From JANXLS01 sp035308565 (GTDB lineage Bacteria > Planctomycetota > SZUA-567 > H5-PLA8), in assembly GCA_035308565.1 (NCBI GenBank), contig DATGGK010000124.1, forward strand, positions 1 through 64,000: a stretch of 64,000 nt of DNA, given 5' to 3'. The position numbers and the translations under genes were made by a program. Below the pieces are notes generated by a model. That model saw only the letters and a list, made by a program, of their open reading frames with translations. It was not told the DNA's origin and searched no databases. Positions 33,707-42,019 of this stretch are shown in pieces. The first letter of the stretch is position 1. Every line of letters starts with the position of its first letter.

Positions 33707-35755
33707 TTACTTTCCCAAAATCGTCTTCGCAATCCCCTCGCCGTCAATCCCGACGCTCGCCAACTGCCACTTGCGCGGGCCGTGCTGGACCCATTCGTCG
33801 GGAATGCCGAGGCGCTTGATTTTGCGCGTGTCGAGGCCCAGTTCGCAGGCCGTTTCCAGCGCGGCGGTGCCGAAGCCGTTTTGCAACTGGTGGTCTTCGA
33901 CCGTGATCACGCGCTCGTGAGTGTTGACAAGTTCAGTCAGCAGTGCCTTGTCGAACGGCTTGCAGAAGCGTGCGTTGGCGACGGTGATCTTTTGGCCGGT
34001 CTGCTTTTCGACTATGTCGGCGGCGTCGAGCGCGCAGGCGACTTGGGAGCCATAAGCCAGCACCGCGACCGACCCCTCACCCCGGCCCTCTCCCCCAAGG
34101 GGAGAGGGAGAACAGCGGCGCAGGATTTCGCCTTTGCCCCATTCGATCGGTTGCAGCGTGGCGCTGAGCGGCGCGGCCGGGACGCTGTCGCGCGGATAGC
34201 GGATCGCGACGGCACGGCGCGCCTTCACGGCCCACGCCACCATCGCTTCGGCTTCGGGCTGATCTTTGGGCGCGCAAAGCGTGAAGAACGGAAACGCACG
34301 CATGTACGCGATGTCGAAGACGCCGTTGTGTGTCGGCCCGTCGTCACCGACGACACCGGCGCGGTCGAGGCAGAGCACCACCGGCAAACCATCTTGCAGT
34401 GAAATCTCGTGCATGAGCTGATCGAGCGCGCGCTGCAGGAAGCTCGAATAAATGCATGCGACCGGATGCATGCCGGATTTTGCGAGCGCGGCGGCAAAAC
34501 ACACCGCGTGCTGTTCGCAGATGCCCACGTCGTAATAGCGTTTGGGGAAAACCTTTTGGAAATTCACGAGGCCGGTGCCTTCCGGCATCGCGGCGGTGAT
34601 GGCGACGACTTTTTCGTCAGTCTTCGCGACGTTGATGATCGCCTCGCTGACCACTTTCGTGTAGGCCGGCGGAGTCGGCGCTGATTTTTTGACCATCGCT
34701 TCGCTGCCCGCGACTTCGTAGGGCCTGGCGCCGTGCCACGTCACCGGGTCCTTCGCGGCCCACGGCAGGCCGTGGCCTTTTTTAGTGACGACGTGGAGCA
34801 GCTTGGGACCTTTGACGGTCTTCAATTCGGTCAGCCAGCGGATCAGCGAGTCGATATCGTGGCCGTCGATCGGGCCGTAATAGCGGAAGCCGAGGTCCAT
34901 GAAGATCGAACCGGGCGCGTGCGCGGCGCGGCCCATGGCGTCAAACGTGTCGGAGGCGAAGCGTTCGATGTCTTTGCCGACGAACGGAATCTTTTCGATC
35001 AACTCTTTGCCGGCGTTTTTCACTTTGCGATAAAAATGCGTCGAACGAATGTTCGAACACGTCGCCGACAGCGCGCCGGTGGTCGGACTGATGGAGTGCT
35101 CGTTGTCATTCAGGATCACCAGCATGTCTTCTTTAATGTCGCCGGCATGATTAAGCGCTTCGAAGACCAGCCCCGCGGTCATCGCGCCGTCGCCGACAAC
35201 AGCCACTGCAAACGAGTCTTTCTTCTGCGCATGATCGCCGACGGCCAGACCCAGCGTCGAACTGACGGCGCAGCCGGCGTGAGCGGTCATGAACAGATCG
35301 TAGGCGCTTTCGTGAGGATTGGGGTAGCCGGAGATGCCGCCCTTCTGGCGCAGCGTGTGGAAGCGGTTGTAACGGCCCGTCAGCATTTTGTGCGCGTAGA
35401 CTTGATGGCCCACGTCGAACACCAAGCGGTCCTTCTTGAAATCGAAGACGCGGTGCAGCGCAATGGTCAATTCGGTGACGCCGAGATTGGAGGCGAGATG
35501 CCCGCCGGTCACCTGCACGGTCGAGTTGATCTTCTCGCGGATTTCAGCCGCCAGTTCCGGCAGGTATTCCAGCGGAATTCGCTTCACATCCTCCGGGCCA
35601 GTGATGTTTGGGAGAAATGGGCGCGGGATGGCGCACGCGATGATCGGACGTTCGGCGCCCATGACCGCGCCGGCTTTGAGCGCGACGGCTTCGAGCGGCT
35701 TGAGAATCCGCTCGGATGTGGCATTGGGCTTCGCCGAAATGGCTTGATCACTCAT
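33707..35755 (-). CDS. dxs: 1-deoxy-D-xylulose-5-phosphate synthase
   Basis: 682 residues from the ATG at 35755, chosen for GGAGAAGAG upstream. It condenses pyruvate and glyceraldehyde 3-phosphate with thiamine diphosphate, the first step of the MEP isoprenoid route. Motifs: VFDVGHQVYAHKMLTGR, VVGDGAMTAGLVFEA (ThDP site), GPIDGHD, catalytic Glu in DVGICEQHAV, and HNGVFDIAYM. It is longer than typical: ~45 extra N-terminal residues, plus an in-frame insert SPSPLGGEGRGEG near residue 555 encoded by a 38-bp palindromic repeat. Third gene of xseB-ispA-dxs. Confidence 0.97.
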   Translation of the reverse strand: MSDQAISAKPNATSERILKPLEAVALKAGAVMGAERPIIACAIPRPFLPNITGPEDVKRIPLEYLPELAAEIREKINSTVQVTGGHLASNLGVTELTIALHRVFDFKKDRLVFDVGHQVYAHKMLTGRYNRFHTLRQKGGISGYPNPHESAYDLFMTAHAGCAVSSTLGLAVGDHAQKKDSFAVAVVGDGAMTAGLVFEALNHAGDIKEDMLVILNDNEHSISPTTGALSATCSNIRSTHFYRKVKNAGKELIEKIPFVGKDIERFASDTFDAMGRAAHAPGSIFMDLGFRYYGPIDGHDIDSLIRWLTELKTVKGPKLLHVVTKKGHGLPWAAKDPVTWHGARPYEVAGSEAMVKKSAPTPPAYTKVVSEAIINVAKTDEKVVAITAAMPEGTGLVNFQKVFPKRYYDVGICEQHAVCFAAALAKSGMHPVACIYSSFLQRALDQLMHEISLQDGLPVVLCLDRAGVVGDDGPTHNGVFDIAYMRAFPFFTLCAPKDQPEAEAMVAWAVKARRAVAIRYPRDSVPAAPLSATLQPIEWGKGEILRRCSPSPLGGEGRGEGSVAVLAYGSQVACALDAADIVEKQTGQKITVANARFCKPFDKALLTELVNTHERVITVEDHQLQNGFGTAALETACELGLDTRKIKRLGIPDEWVQHGPRKWQLASVGIDGEGIAKTILGK
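34073..34110 (-). repeat. 38-bp palindromic repeat inside dxs
   Basis: The exact reverse complement of 36686-36723. It contains the imperfect palindrome CCCTCTCCCCCAAGGGGAGAGGG. It is translated in the dxs frame as a Gly/Pro-rich insert between conserved segments. Confidence 0.9.
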
Positions 35756-35779
35756 GGTCTCTTCTCCGCGATCCAAAAT

Positions 35780-36796
35780 CTAGGACTGCCTTTCGAGCAC
35801 AAACCGGCCTAACGCTTCAAGAGTCTTTGACTTCGGACCAAAGATTTTGAGCGAATCAAATGCAATGCCAGCCAGTTTGTTAGCTTCCGTTTTCGATTTT
35901 TCGACACCAAGCACCGCCGGATAGGTCGCCTTGCCGGACTTGGCGTCCTTCCCGGGGGTTTTGCCCAATGCTTCTGGAGTCGAAGTGAGGTCTAATATAT
36001 CATCGACAATCTGAAACGCCAGCCCAATATTTTTCCCGTACGCCGCGAGGTGCTCAATTTCCGTTTGCCCGGAACCCGACGCCAGCGCGCCGGCTTCGCA
36101 GCATGCCGCGATCAGCGCCGCCGTTTTCCAACGATGAATGGCGCGAACCGATTCAAGTGTCGCGGTTTTGCCCTCGCCTTCCATGTCGAGCACTTGCCCG
36201 CCAACCATGCCAAAAGTGCCCACGCCCTTGGCGACTGAGCGCACCAGTGCAGCGGCGGTGGAAGGCTTGGCATTAATGGTGAGCACTTCGAACGCGTAAG
36301 TCAGCAGGGCATCGCCCGCGAGAATCGCCATCGCTTCGCCGAAGACCTTGTGATTGGTCGGCCGACCGCGCCGTAGATCGTCATCGTCCATCGCTGGAAG
36401 ATCATCGTGGATGAGGGAATACGTGTGGATCATCTCCACCGCGCACGCCGCCGGCAGCGCCTCTTCGACGCTTCCGCCGACCGCCTCCGCCGCAGCCAGC
36501 ACCAGCGCCGGCCGCAAGCGTTTGCCGCCCGCGAAGATCGAATAGCGCATGGCTTTGTGGACGGTGCCGGGACAGACCGCTTCGGTCGGCAGCAACTCAT
36601 CGAGCTTGCGGTCCACCAATTCGCGCGACTTTTCGAGGAACGCCTTGGCGATGGCCACGTGACTCAGCGGCGGGCCACCGTCGCTCTCCCTCTCCCCTTG
36701 GGGGAGAGGGCCGGGGTGAGGGGCCGTAGGCGGAATGCGCGGGCTGGAAGTTCTATTTCGCGACGCCAAACAGCGATCCTCCGGGGCCTGGTTCAT
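35780..36796 (-). CDS. ispA: Polyprenyl synthetase (farnesyl/geranylgeranyl diphosphate synthase type)
   Basis: 338 residues from the ATG at 36796, which has AGGAG 5 nt upstream and overlaps the end of xseB by 44 bp. First Asp-rich motif DDLPAMDDDDLRRG, second FQIVDDILDLTS, plus GGKRLRPALVLAAAEA. It elongates allylic diphosphates with IPP. The ~45 residues before the conserved SHVAIAKAFLEKSREL include APHPGPLPQGERES, encoded by a second copy of the palindromic repeat. A GTG at 36658 just after the repeat is an alternative start. Confidence 0.95.
   Translation of the reverse strand: MNQAPEDRCLASRNRTSSPRIPPTAPHPGPLPQGERESDGGPPLSHVAIAKAFLEKSRELVDRKLDELLPTEAVCPGTVHKAMRYSIFAGGKRLRPALVLAAAEAVGGSVEEALPAACAVEMIHTYSLIHDDLPAMDDDDLRRGRPTNHKVFGEAMAILAGDALLTYAFEVLTINAKPSTAAALVRSVAKGVGTFGMVGGQVLDMEGEGKTATLESVRAIHRWKTAALIAACCEAGALASGSGQTEIEHLAAYGKNIGLAFQIVDDILDLTSTPEALGKTPGKDAKSGKATYPAVLGVEKSKTEANKLAGIAFDSLKIFGPKSKTLEALGRFVLERQS
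36686..36723 (-). repeat. 38-bp palindromic repeat in the 5' part of ispA
   Basis: Inverted exact copy of 34073-34110, here translated in a different frame. A diverged relative lies at 43879-43935. Confidence 0.9.
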
Positions 36797-37208
36797 CCGG
36801 CTCCTGGAAGGGATCCTGCTCCGGAAGGTCTTGGCCCGATTTCGGTTCCGATATAGCCTGAGGCGCAACATTGTGCCGCGCAAGCGCTTCGCCGTCAACC
36901 ATCTGCTTCCCGGATTTTTTGCGCGGCAAAGGTGGACCGGAGCTCCCGCTCCGTTCAGCGCTCGGACTGACCGCCGGCACGTCGCGCAAACCGATCGCCC
37001 CGTCCACGCCCTGCACCAATACGCGAATGCGCTTCTCCGCTTGATCAAGAATCGCGTGGCAGCGCTTCAGTGAGCCGACGCCCTTTTCGAAAAGCGCCAA
37101 GCTCTCCTCAAGCGGCAATTCGCCCGCTTCGAGGCGTTCGACGGTGGCTTCAAGCTCCCGGAGGGAGTCTTCGAAGGAGGGGGAGGGGTCGGTAGGGGTG
37201 TTGTTCAA
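36753..37208 (-). CDS. xseB: Exodeoxyribonuclease VII small subunit, with long tail
   Basis: 151 residues. The first ~70 are the XseB family: FEDSLRELEATVERLEAGEL, LEESLALFEKGVGSLKRCH, ILDQAEKRIRVL. It forms complexes with XseA to degrade single-stranded DNA; xseA is not in the window. The family normally ends near residue 80. The extra ~80 residues are Pro/Ser/Gly-rich and overlap ispA by 44 bp. xseB-ispA-dxs order is common in bacteria. Confidence 0.92.
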   Translation of the reverse strand: MNNTPTDPSPSFEDSLRELEATVERLEAGELPLEESLALFEKGVGSLKRCHAILDQAEKRIRVLVQGVDGAIGLRDVPAVSPSAERSGSSGPPLPRKKSGKQMVDGEALARHNVAPQAISEPKSGQDLPEQDPFQEPDEPGPGGSLFGVAK

Positions 37209-37472
37209 GATATTGTGATGCGGACGATCCGCCTCTGCTCCAAAGTATCCGGCATCGGCAGCAGCCAGTCAACTAGCCTCACAAATTGCGGATCGTTTTT
37301 CGCGCCAATAAAGCGGCTTTTTACGCCAAGGTCTTTTGAAGTTTTTGCAATTAGGTGCGTTCTTTTCAAAGGATTGGCGTGTTATACTATATAAGTAGCG
37401 CGCCGTGCGACATTCAAAACGGCCCCGAGTTCTCCGCATACGACCGAAAACTCCCTTGAGGAACCACTTGTG

Positions 37473-38771
37473 ATGAATCGATCTCTTCTTTTGGCTTGCA
37501 TGAGCTTCGTGTTGGCGAGCGCCTTCGCCGGCGACAAACCCGACACGCCGCCGGTCGCCACCGAGATCAAACCGAAAGTGAGCGCCGATGGCCGTGACTG
37601 GCCCGGCATCTTCCGCAACATGGCTTCCGCCGACACTGTCGTGCGCGACGCGGCCGTCACCGATTTCCTGCAAGCGCTCGCGCCGCTGGCTGAAAAAACC
37701 AAGAAGCCCTACTTCGCCAAATTGATCGAGAACATCAATTCGAAGGACGCCAAAGTCCACGACGATGCCGCGTCTCGCGTCAAGCTCATCGGGCAAGTCC
37801 TGAGCGTGAACGACAAATCTTTCAAACCGCTGGTCGCCGGTCTGATGTCCGCCGAACCGGTCGTGCGCAACGAAAAACTCGAGTACATGTTCAAAGTCGT
37901 CGAGGAATCCTTGCAATCCGATCACGTCCGCGACTTGATCGAACAGCTTGGTTCTGAAAAGGAAGAAACGGTGAAAGCCGCCACGGCCGAACTCAAAACC
38001 ATCGGCGGCGACGCTGCGGACGATCTCGCCAGCGCATTGGACGAAGAGAAAGTTCAAATCAAGAAAATCGCCGCGGACCTGCTTAAAGACATGGGCCCGG
38101 CCGCGAAGGATGCCGTCAACAGCCTGGTCTTCAAAATCAAAGACGGCGACGACAAGCTTGGCCGCAAGTACGCCGCGCAAGTTCTCGAAGCGCTCGGCCC
38201 CGATGCCGCCGAAGCCGTGGACGATCTGGTTTTGAGCCTTGACGACGACGATAAAGTCCTGCGCCGGATATGCGCCGACGTGCTGAAGAAAATGGGCGCC
38301 GCCTACAAAGCCGCCGCTCCCGATCTGGTCAATTACCTCACCCACGACGACAAAGCCGTGCGCAAACTCGCCAGCGAACTGCTGCTCGCATTGGGCGCCG
38401 AAGCCAAAACCGGCACCAAGGACTTGATCGACGTGATCGACGAACCCGCGCCGGTGGTCCAGGCCAATGTGCCGCCGCCCGCCAATCCGCTCCCCGGAAA
38501 CGACGCCGATTCGAAAGTCCGCGCCGCGAAAATCCTCGCCAGCATTGGCCCCGACGCCAAGGAGGCCCTGCCCGGCCTGAAAAAATTCTCTGAGGACAAA
38601 GACCCCGATCTCAAAGACGCCGTGAAAGAAGCCATCGACAAAATCACCGAAGGCAAACCCATCGACGACGTGATCAAAACCATTGTCATCACGCCGCCGC
38701 CGAATCCCAACGCCGCCGTCGCGCCGCCCAAGCAGCCCGCTCAAGAATCGAAGAACCAGGACAATTTTTAA
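37473..38771 (+). CDS. Secreted HEAT-repeat protein
   Basis: 432 residues; ATG at 37473 (an adjacent GTG at 37470 is also possible), GAGG upstream. Signal peptide MNRSLLLACMSFVLASAFAG. The rest is an alpha-solenoid of about ten HEAT-like repeats of 35-40 residues, each with a VRxxAAxxLxxLGPxA-type pattern (KLGRKYAAQVLEALGPDAAE, VLRRICADVLKKMGAAYKAA, KVRAAKILASIGPDAKEALP). The C-terminal tail is Pro-rich. Such proteins usually act as exported scaffolds; partner unknown. TATACT at 37383-37388 may be the -10. Confidence 0.85.
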   Translation: MNRSLLLACMSFVLASAFAGDKPDTPPVATEIKPKVSADGRDWPGIFRNMASADTVVRDAAVTDFLQALAPLAEKTKKPYFAKLIENINSKDAKVHDDAASRVKLIGQVLSVNDKSFKPLVAGLMSAEPVVRNEKLEYMFKVVEESLQSDHVRDLIEQLGSEKEETVKAATAELKTIGGDAADDLASALDEEKVQIKKIAADLLKDMGPAAKDAVNSLVFKIKDGDDKLGRKYAAQVLEALGPDAAEAVDDLVLSLDDDDKVLRRICADVLKKMGAAYKAAAPDLVNYLTHDDKAVRKLASELLLALGAEAKTGTKDLIDVIDEPAPVVQANVPPPANPLPGNDADSKVRAAKILASIGPDAKEALPGLKKFSEDKDPDLKDAVKEAIDKITEGKPIDDVIKTIVITPPPNPNAAVAPPKQPAQESKNQDNF

Positions 38772-38877
38772 AGGTCAGGGTGGCCCACCCGCAGTCGCGG
38801 CTCGTGCCGGAAGCGGCGCGGAATCTGGAATGCGGCTTACTGGCGCGCGCATCATAAGCAACAAGAGAAATGCGCTG

Positions 38878-38907
38878 TTGAGCTTCTTCTCTAAAATCTG
38901 CTATAAC
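38878..38907 (+). promoter_or_regulatory. Candidate promoter
   Basis: TTGAGC (38878-38883), an 18-bp spacer and TATAAC (38902-38907), 27 bp before the ATG at 38935. The ribosome site lies in a small hairpin, CGGAG-GGT-CTCCG, ending one base before the ATG. Confidence 0.5.
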
Positions 38908-38934
38908 ATCGCCTCCACACCGGAGGGTCTCCGT

Positions 38935-40767
38935 ATGCGCTCCTTCGTTCCGTTCATCCTTGCCGCTTCGCTTCTCCTCACCGTCTCCGCGCGCGCTGAA
39001 GACGCTGACGAGCTTGCAGCCAAAGGCATCGCCGCGCTTAAACTTTCGCAGAACGAACCCGACGCGATTGTTTCGGCGGCGATTTTTCTTGGGCAGGCCA
39101 AGGAAATCTACGAAGCCAAAAAGGACGACGCGAAAGCCCAAGAAATGAATTCGGACCTGTATTGGTGCAAGAAGAAAATGACGCTCCAGCAGATGGAGGC
39201 GTTCCTCAAGGGAGGCGACGCGATCAACGCCAAAATCGCGCAGCGCATGAAGGAAATCGAGGCCGCGCCGCCGGCCGACGAAGCGCAGACGTATTTCAAT
39301 CGCGCGGAGGCTTACGCCAACGCGCATCCGAATGAGCATCTGCTGATCGCGGTTCGTTTCTATGAAGTGGCGGATCGCTTCAAGGGATCGGATTTGAGTT
39401 TGCAGGCGCAAGACCGCCTCCTTAAGGAAATCACATTGGAGAAAACCGGCGCGGCGAATTCAGGCGCGAGCGCGCGGGAAAATCCGGCTACCGCGCCTGT
39501 CGATCCTGCCAAAAAAGTCGCGCTGCCCGCGGCGGCGAAACAGAAAGAAGCGCTGAAGACGATCAAGGACCTCTATAAGGAGGAGTTCGCGAAGAGCGCG
39601 CCGAAGGACAAAGCGGCACTGGCGGCGAAACTGGATAAGCAGGCGGACGAATCGGCCGGCGATCCGGCGGCGCGGTATGTGCTGCTGACGCAGGCGGCGG
39701 CGCTGGCGGCGCAGGCGGGCGAGTTGGAGCGCTTGACGGGGATTCTCGACAAGCTGGCGGCGGGATTTGAAAGCGATTTCAAGGATTTCAAGAAAGCGCA
39801 GTTGAGCGCGGCGATGTCGAAGATAACGGATGCGAAGCTGGCGAAAGTGGCGTCGGCGCTGAAAGTGCTTATCGACAAGCCGGACGATGCGGCGGCGAAT
39901 TTGACGCTGGGGAAGTACAAGCTTCAGGCGGGCGACATCGAGCACGCGGCGGCGTTTATTTCGAAATCGAAGAACGCGGCGTTCATCTCGCTGATAAAAC
40001 AGGAGCTATCAGCGCCGCAGGATGCAACGGCGCAGTACGCGGTGGGGGACGCAATTTGGGAATCGGGCGATAAAGCGGCCGATAATGACGATAGGGTTCT
40101 TTGTCATGCACGCGCTGCTTATTGGTATGCGAAGGCGGTTCAATCGTTGACAGGACTTGCGAAAGCCAAAGTTGAAAAACGTTTGGATGAGGCGGTCGCA
40201 GCAATGCCACGGAAAATTACGGACGTGCTTAAGCTGATTGATCCCGCACGAGATGCGGTTAACGGCGAGTGGAAGCTCGTGGACGGAGCGTTGGAATGCA
40301 CGAAATCCATTAAGAGCAGCAGGATTCAATTTCCCAACAAGATTGGCGCGGAATACGATCTCCACATAGTGATGGCGTTGACTTCAAAAGATTCGGACCC
40401 ATGTGTGATTTTGCCTTGCTGCGATCAGCAAGTATTATTGTGCTTGTGTGGATTCGGCGGAAGCACTGCAGTTTTGCAACACATTAACGGCACGACGGAT
40501 AATAACGAGACGCGCCGTACCAATACCATGCAAATGGGTATGGATTATGACTTACTCGTTCAAGTCCGCAAGAATTCCATCAGGGTAATTCTCAACAAAA
40601 AGGATCTTATCTATTATCGATTCGACTACCCACGCTTCTCATTGTTCGTTGATTGGGAGCTGCGCGATAGTCATGCTACGGGCCTTTATCTTCAGCGCGG
40701 CACAGCACGGTTTAGGACTATTGAGGTTACGGAAGTGCCAACGCGCGCGTCGTTGGCAGCGCCATAG
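38935..40767 (+). CDS. Secreted helical-repeat protein with C-terminal beta-sandwich
   Basis: 610 residues; GGAGG upstream. Signal peptide MRSFVPFILAASLLLTVSARA. Residues ~25-430 are Ala/Lys-rich helices of TPR-like character (ELAAKGIAALKLSQNEPDAI, YFNRAEAYANAHP). The last ~160 (GEWKLVDGALECTKS, YDLHIVMALTSKDSD, TGLYLQRGTARFRTIEV) look like a concanavalin-type domain related to DUF1080/LamG. Base use changes from GC-rich to AT-richer near 40010, roughly where the second half begins, which hints at a mosaic gene. Substrate unknown. Confidence 0.8.
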   Translation: MRSFVPFILAASLLLTVSARAEDADELAAKGIAALKLSQNEPDAIVSAAIFLGQAKEIYEAKKDDAKAQEMNSDLYWCKKKMTLQQMEAFLKGGDAINAKIAQRMKEIEAAPPADEAQTYFNRAEAYANAHPNEHLLIAVRFYEVADRFKGSDLSLQAQDRLLKEITLEKTGAANSGASARENPATAPVDPAKKVALPAAAKQKEALKTIKDLYKEEFAKSAPKDKAALAAKLDKQADESAGDPAARYVLLTQAAALAAQAGELERLTGILDKLAAGFESDFKDFKKAQLSAAMSKITDAKLAKVASALKVLIDKPDDAAANLTLGKYKLQAGDIEHAAAFISKSKNAAFISLIKQELSAPQDATAQYAVGDAIWESGDKAADNDDRVLCHARAAYWYAKAVQSLTGLAKAKVEKRLDEAVAAMPRKITDVLKLIDPARDAVNGEWKLVDGALECTKSIKSSRIQFPNKIGAEYDLHIVMALTSKDSDPCVILPCCDQQVLLCLCGFGGSTAVLQHINGTTDNNETRRTNTMQMGMDYDLLVQVRKNSIRVILNKKDLIYYRFDYPRFSLFVDWELRDSHATGLYLQRGTARFRTIEVTEVPTRASLAAP

Positions 40768-40821
40768 CGCTAAGGCGGGTGGCACCGACACCCCTCGCAC
40801 CCAGTTTGATTGCGAGGTTGC

Positions 40822-40849
40822 CACTGGCGGCGGCCGTTTGCCGCCAGTG
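40822..40849. repeat. Intergenic hairpin
   Basis: CACTGGCGGC (40822-40831) and GCCGCCAGTG (40840-40849) form a perfect stem with an 8-nt loop. GGTGCCACTGGCGGCGGC occurs again near 41086, on the other side of the mobile element. The whole 40768-41131 interval is gene-free and made of repeats. Confidence 0.5.
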
Positions 40850-40958
40850 CGGATCGGCCCTGCGCTCGCGCAAGCCCAACCCATTGACCCCGGCACGTCG
40901 ATGCATCCTTGTCGTCCGCGCCATCGCGCTGAAAAACAGGGACAGTCAGGACAGTCAC

Positions 40959-41063
40959 GAATGGCGCATACTTAAGCATTTTGCACACGTGTATTTCGGC
41001 CGCAGTCCATTCGTGTGGCCTGACTAAAAGCACATGTGCAGAGTCCTTAAGTATGCGCCATTC
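40959..41063. mobile_element. 105-bp MITE-like element with 18-bp TIRs and 11-bp target duplication
   Basis: GAATGGCGCATACTTAAG at 40959-40976 is repeated exactly as its reverse complement at 41046-41063. The element is flanked on both sides by AGGACAGTCAC (40948-40958 and 41064-41074). The inner arms stay partly complementary (TTGCACACGTG against CTGCACATGTG), so the element can fold. No coding capacity. Terminal repeats of this length with a ~11-bp duplication fit IS4-family mobilisation in trans. Confidence 0.85.
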
Positions 41064-41131
41064 AGGACAGTCACCTATTTGCGCGGGTGCCACTGGCGGC
41101 GGCAGGGCAGTTTGAAATTTGGGCGGGCGGT

Positions 41132-41404
41132 TTACGATCCGAACAGACGCTTTTCATAATCGGTATGAGGACCAATCCAGAACCAGACCATCTCATCGCC
41201 CGATTCGACGGCAAGCGCGCGGTAGTGAATTCCGGCTCTCACCGACCAGTATTTGTTGACTTTTTTGAAGTGCAGCGAGGGATGTCTCGAATTTTTCTTC
41301 AGAAGTTGAAAGTTGGCGTCTGCGACCCGCCGCACGTCAAGTGGCAGCGCGTTATAGTGCTGCCAAAAGCTGGGAGCAGTGCGGTGCGTCACAATTCCGC
41401 GCAC
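41132..41404 (-). CDS. RelE/ParE-type putative toxin
   Basis: 90 residues with the RelE-like fold pattern: FWQHYNALPLDVRRVADANFQLLKK, HPSLHFKKVN, WSVRAGIHYRALAVE and MVWFWIGPHTDYEKRL. This family cleaves ribosome-bound mRNA or, in ParE members, targets gyrase. It overlaps its antitoxin gene by 16 bp, antitoxin first. Confidence 0.85.
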   Translation of the reverse strand: MRGIVTHRTAPSFWQHYNALPLDVRRVADANFQLLKKNSRHPSLHFKKVNKYWSVRAGIHYRALAVESGDEMVWFWIGPHTDYEKRLFGS

Positions 41405-41589
41405 TTTCCAGCCTTCAAGTCCTTCAATGCCTGCTCCGCGAGGGCGTCGAAATGACCGGACTTGACCATTTCTTCCAAACGACGGTCCACATCGTCTGCG
41501 TCCAATTCAGCGAACCATTCGCGCAGCTTTGCGAGGTCTGGCGGCGCAAGCTTGACGATCGCTTCTTCAATTTCTTGAACGTTGCTCAT
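41389..41589 (-). CDS. Putative antitoxin of the RelE-like module
   Basis: 66 residues: VQEIEEAIVKLAPPDLAKLREW, then a helical acidic part (DDVDRRLEEMVKSGHFDALAEQALKD) that resembles antitoxins wrapping RelE/ParE toxins. It lies directly upstream of the toxin with a 16-bp overlap. Confidence 0.8.
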   Translation of the reverse strand: MSNVQEIEEAIVKLAPPDLAKLREWFAELDADDVDRRLEEMVKSGHFDALAEQALKDLKAGKCAEL

Positions 41590-41669
41590 AACGCGCTATC
41601 CTTCTGGAGATTTAAGCGACAATGAACCCGTGTGTCAAGGAAATACCGGGACGCGGGAAATACCGGGAC

Positions 41670-41973
41670 GCGCACGAAACAATTTGACTCCCCGCACGAG
41701 CACACCGTAGAATGACGTGCGCCGAGGAGACTTTGAAATGAGTACCGCAACGCTTGAACCCGCGAAGGTGCGCACGCAACCGGCTCATTTTGACGCGCGC
41801 GCGGCGCTTGACGCATTCGAAAGAGACTGGAACTCCGGCCAATTTGACGGCCACGAAGGCCAGTGGACGGCGTATGTCGATGCCAAACTTGTAAAAGTTG
41901 GCCCCGGCCGGCAGCGCCTATTCGATTTCATCCACGCGAAGTTTCCAAACGCGCTCGTTGCGCTTCAACCCAT
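41670..41973 (+). repeat. ~303-bp duplicated block, copy A
   Basis: Near-identical to 44793-45095. It covers a promoter, ribosome site and the first ~78 codons of a small gene, then identity stops abruptly in both copies after CCCAT. Confidence 0.95.
41684..41713 (+). promoter_or_regulatory. Promoter in duplicated block A
   Basis: TTGACT (41684-41689), an 18-bp spacer and TAGAAT (41708-41713), with GAGGAGA before the ATG at 41738. The hexamers and spacing are kept in copy B although the spacer has changed. Confidence 0.65.
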
Positions 41974-42019
41974 CCGCAAACCCGCGCCCATCAAATTGCG
42001 CAGCCCTCGCGCCCCGTGA
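41738..42019 (+). CDS. DUF5678-like small protein, copy A
   Basis: 93 residues. The middle (GQWTAYVDAKLVKVGPGRQR, then FPNALVALQPI) resembles DUF5678, in which a 'W/YVAxxxGKVV' strand is followed by a short helix and a PxxxP-type strand. DUF5678 proteins often sit beside retropepsin-like proteases, but none is adjacent here. The last ~15 residues (RKPAPIKLRSPRAP) differ from copy B, and the gene end overlaps a convergent DUF433 gene by 55 bp. Confidence 0.65.
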   Translation: MSTATLEPAKVRTQPAHFDARAALDAFERDWNSGQFDGHEGQWTAYVDAKLVKVGPGRQRLFDFIHAKFPNALVALQPIRKPAPIKLRSPRAP

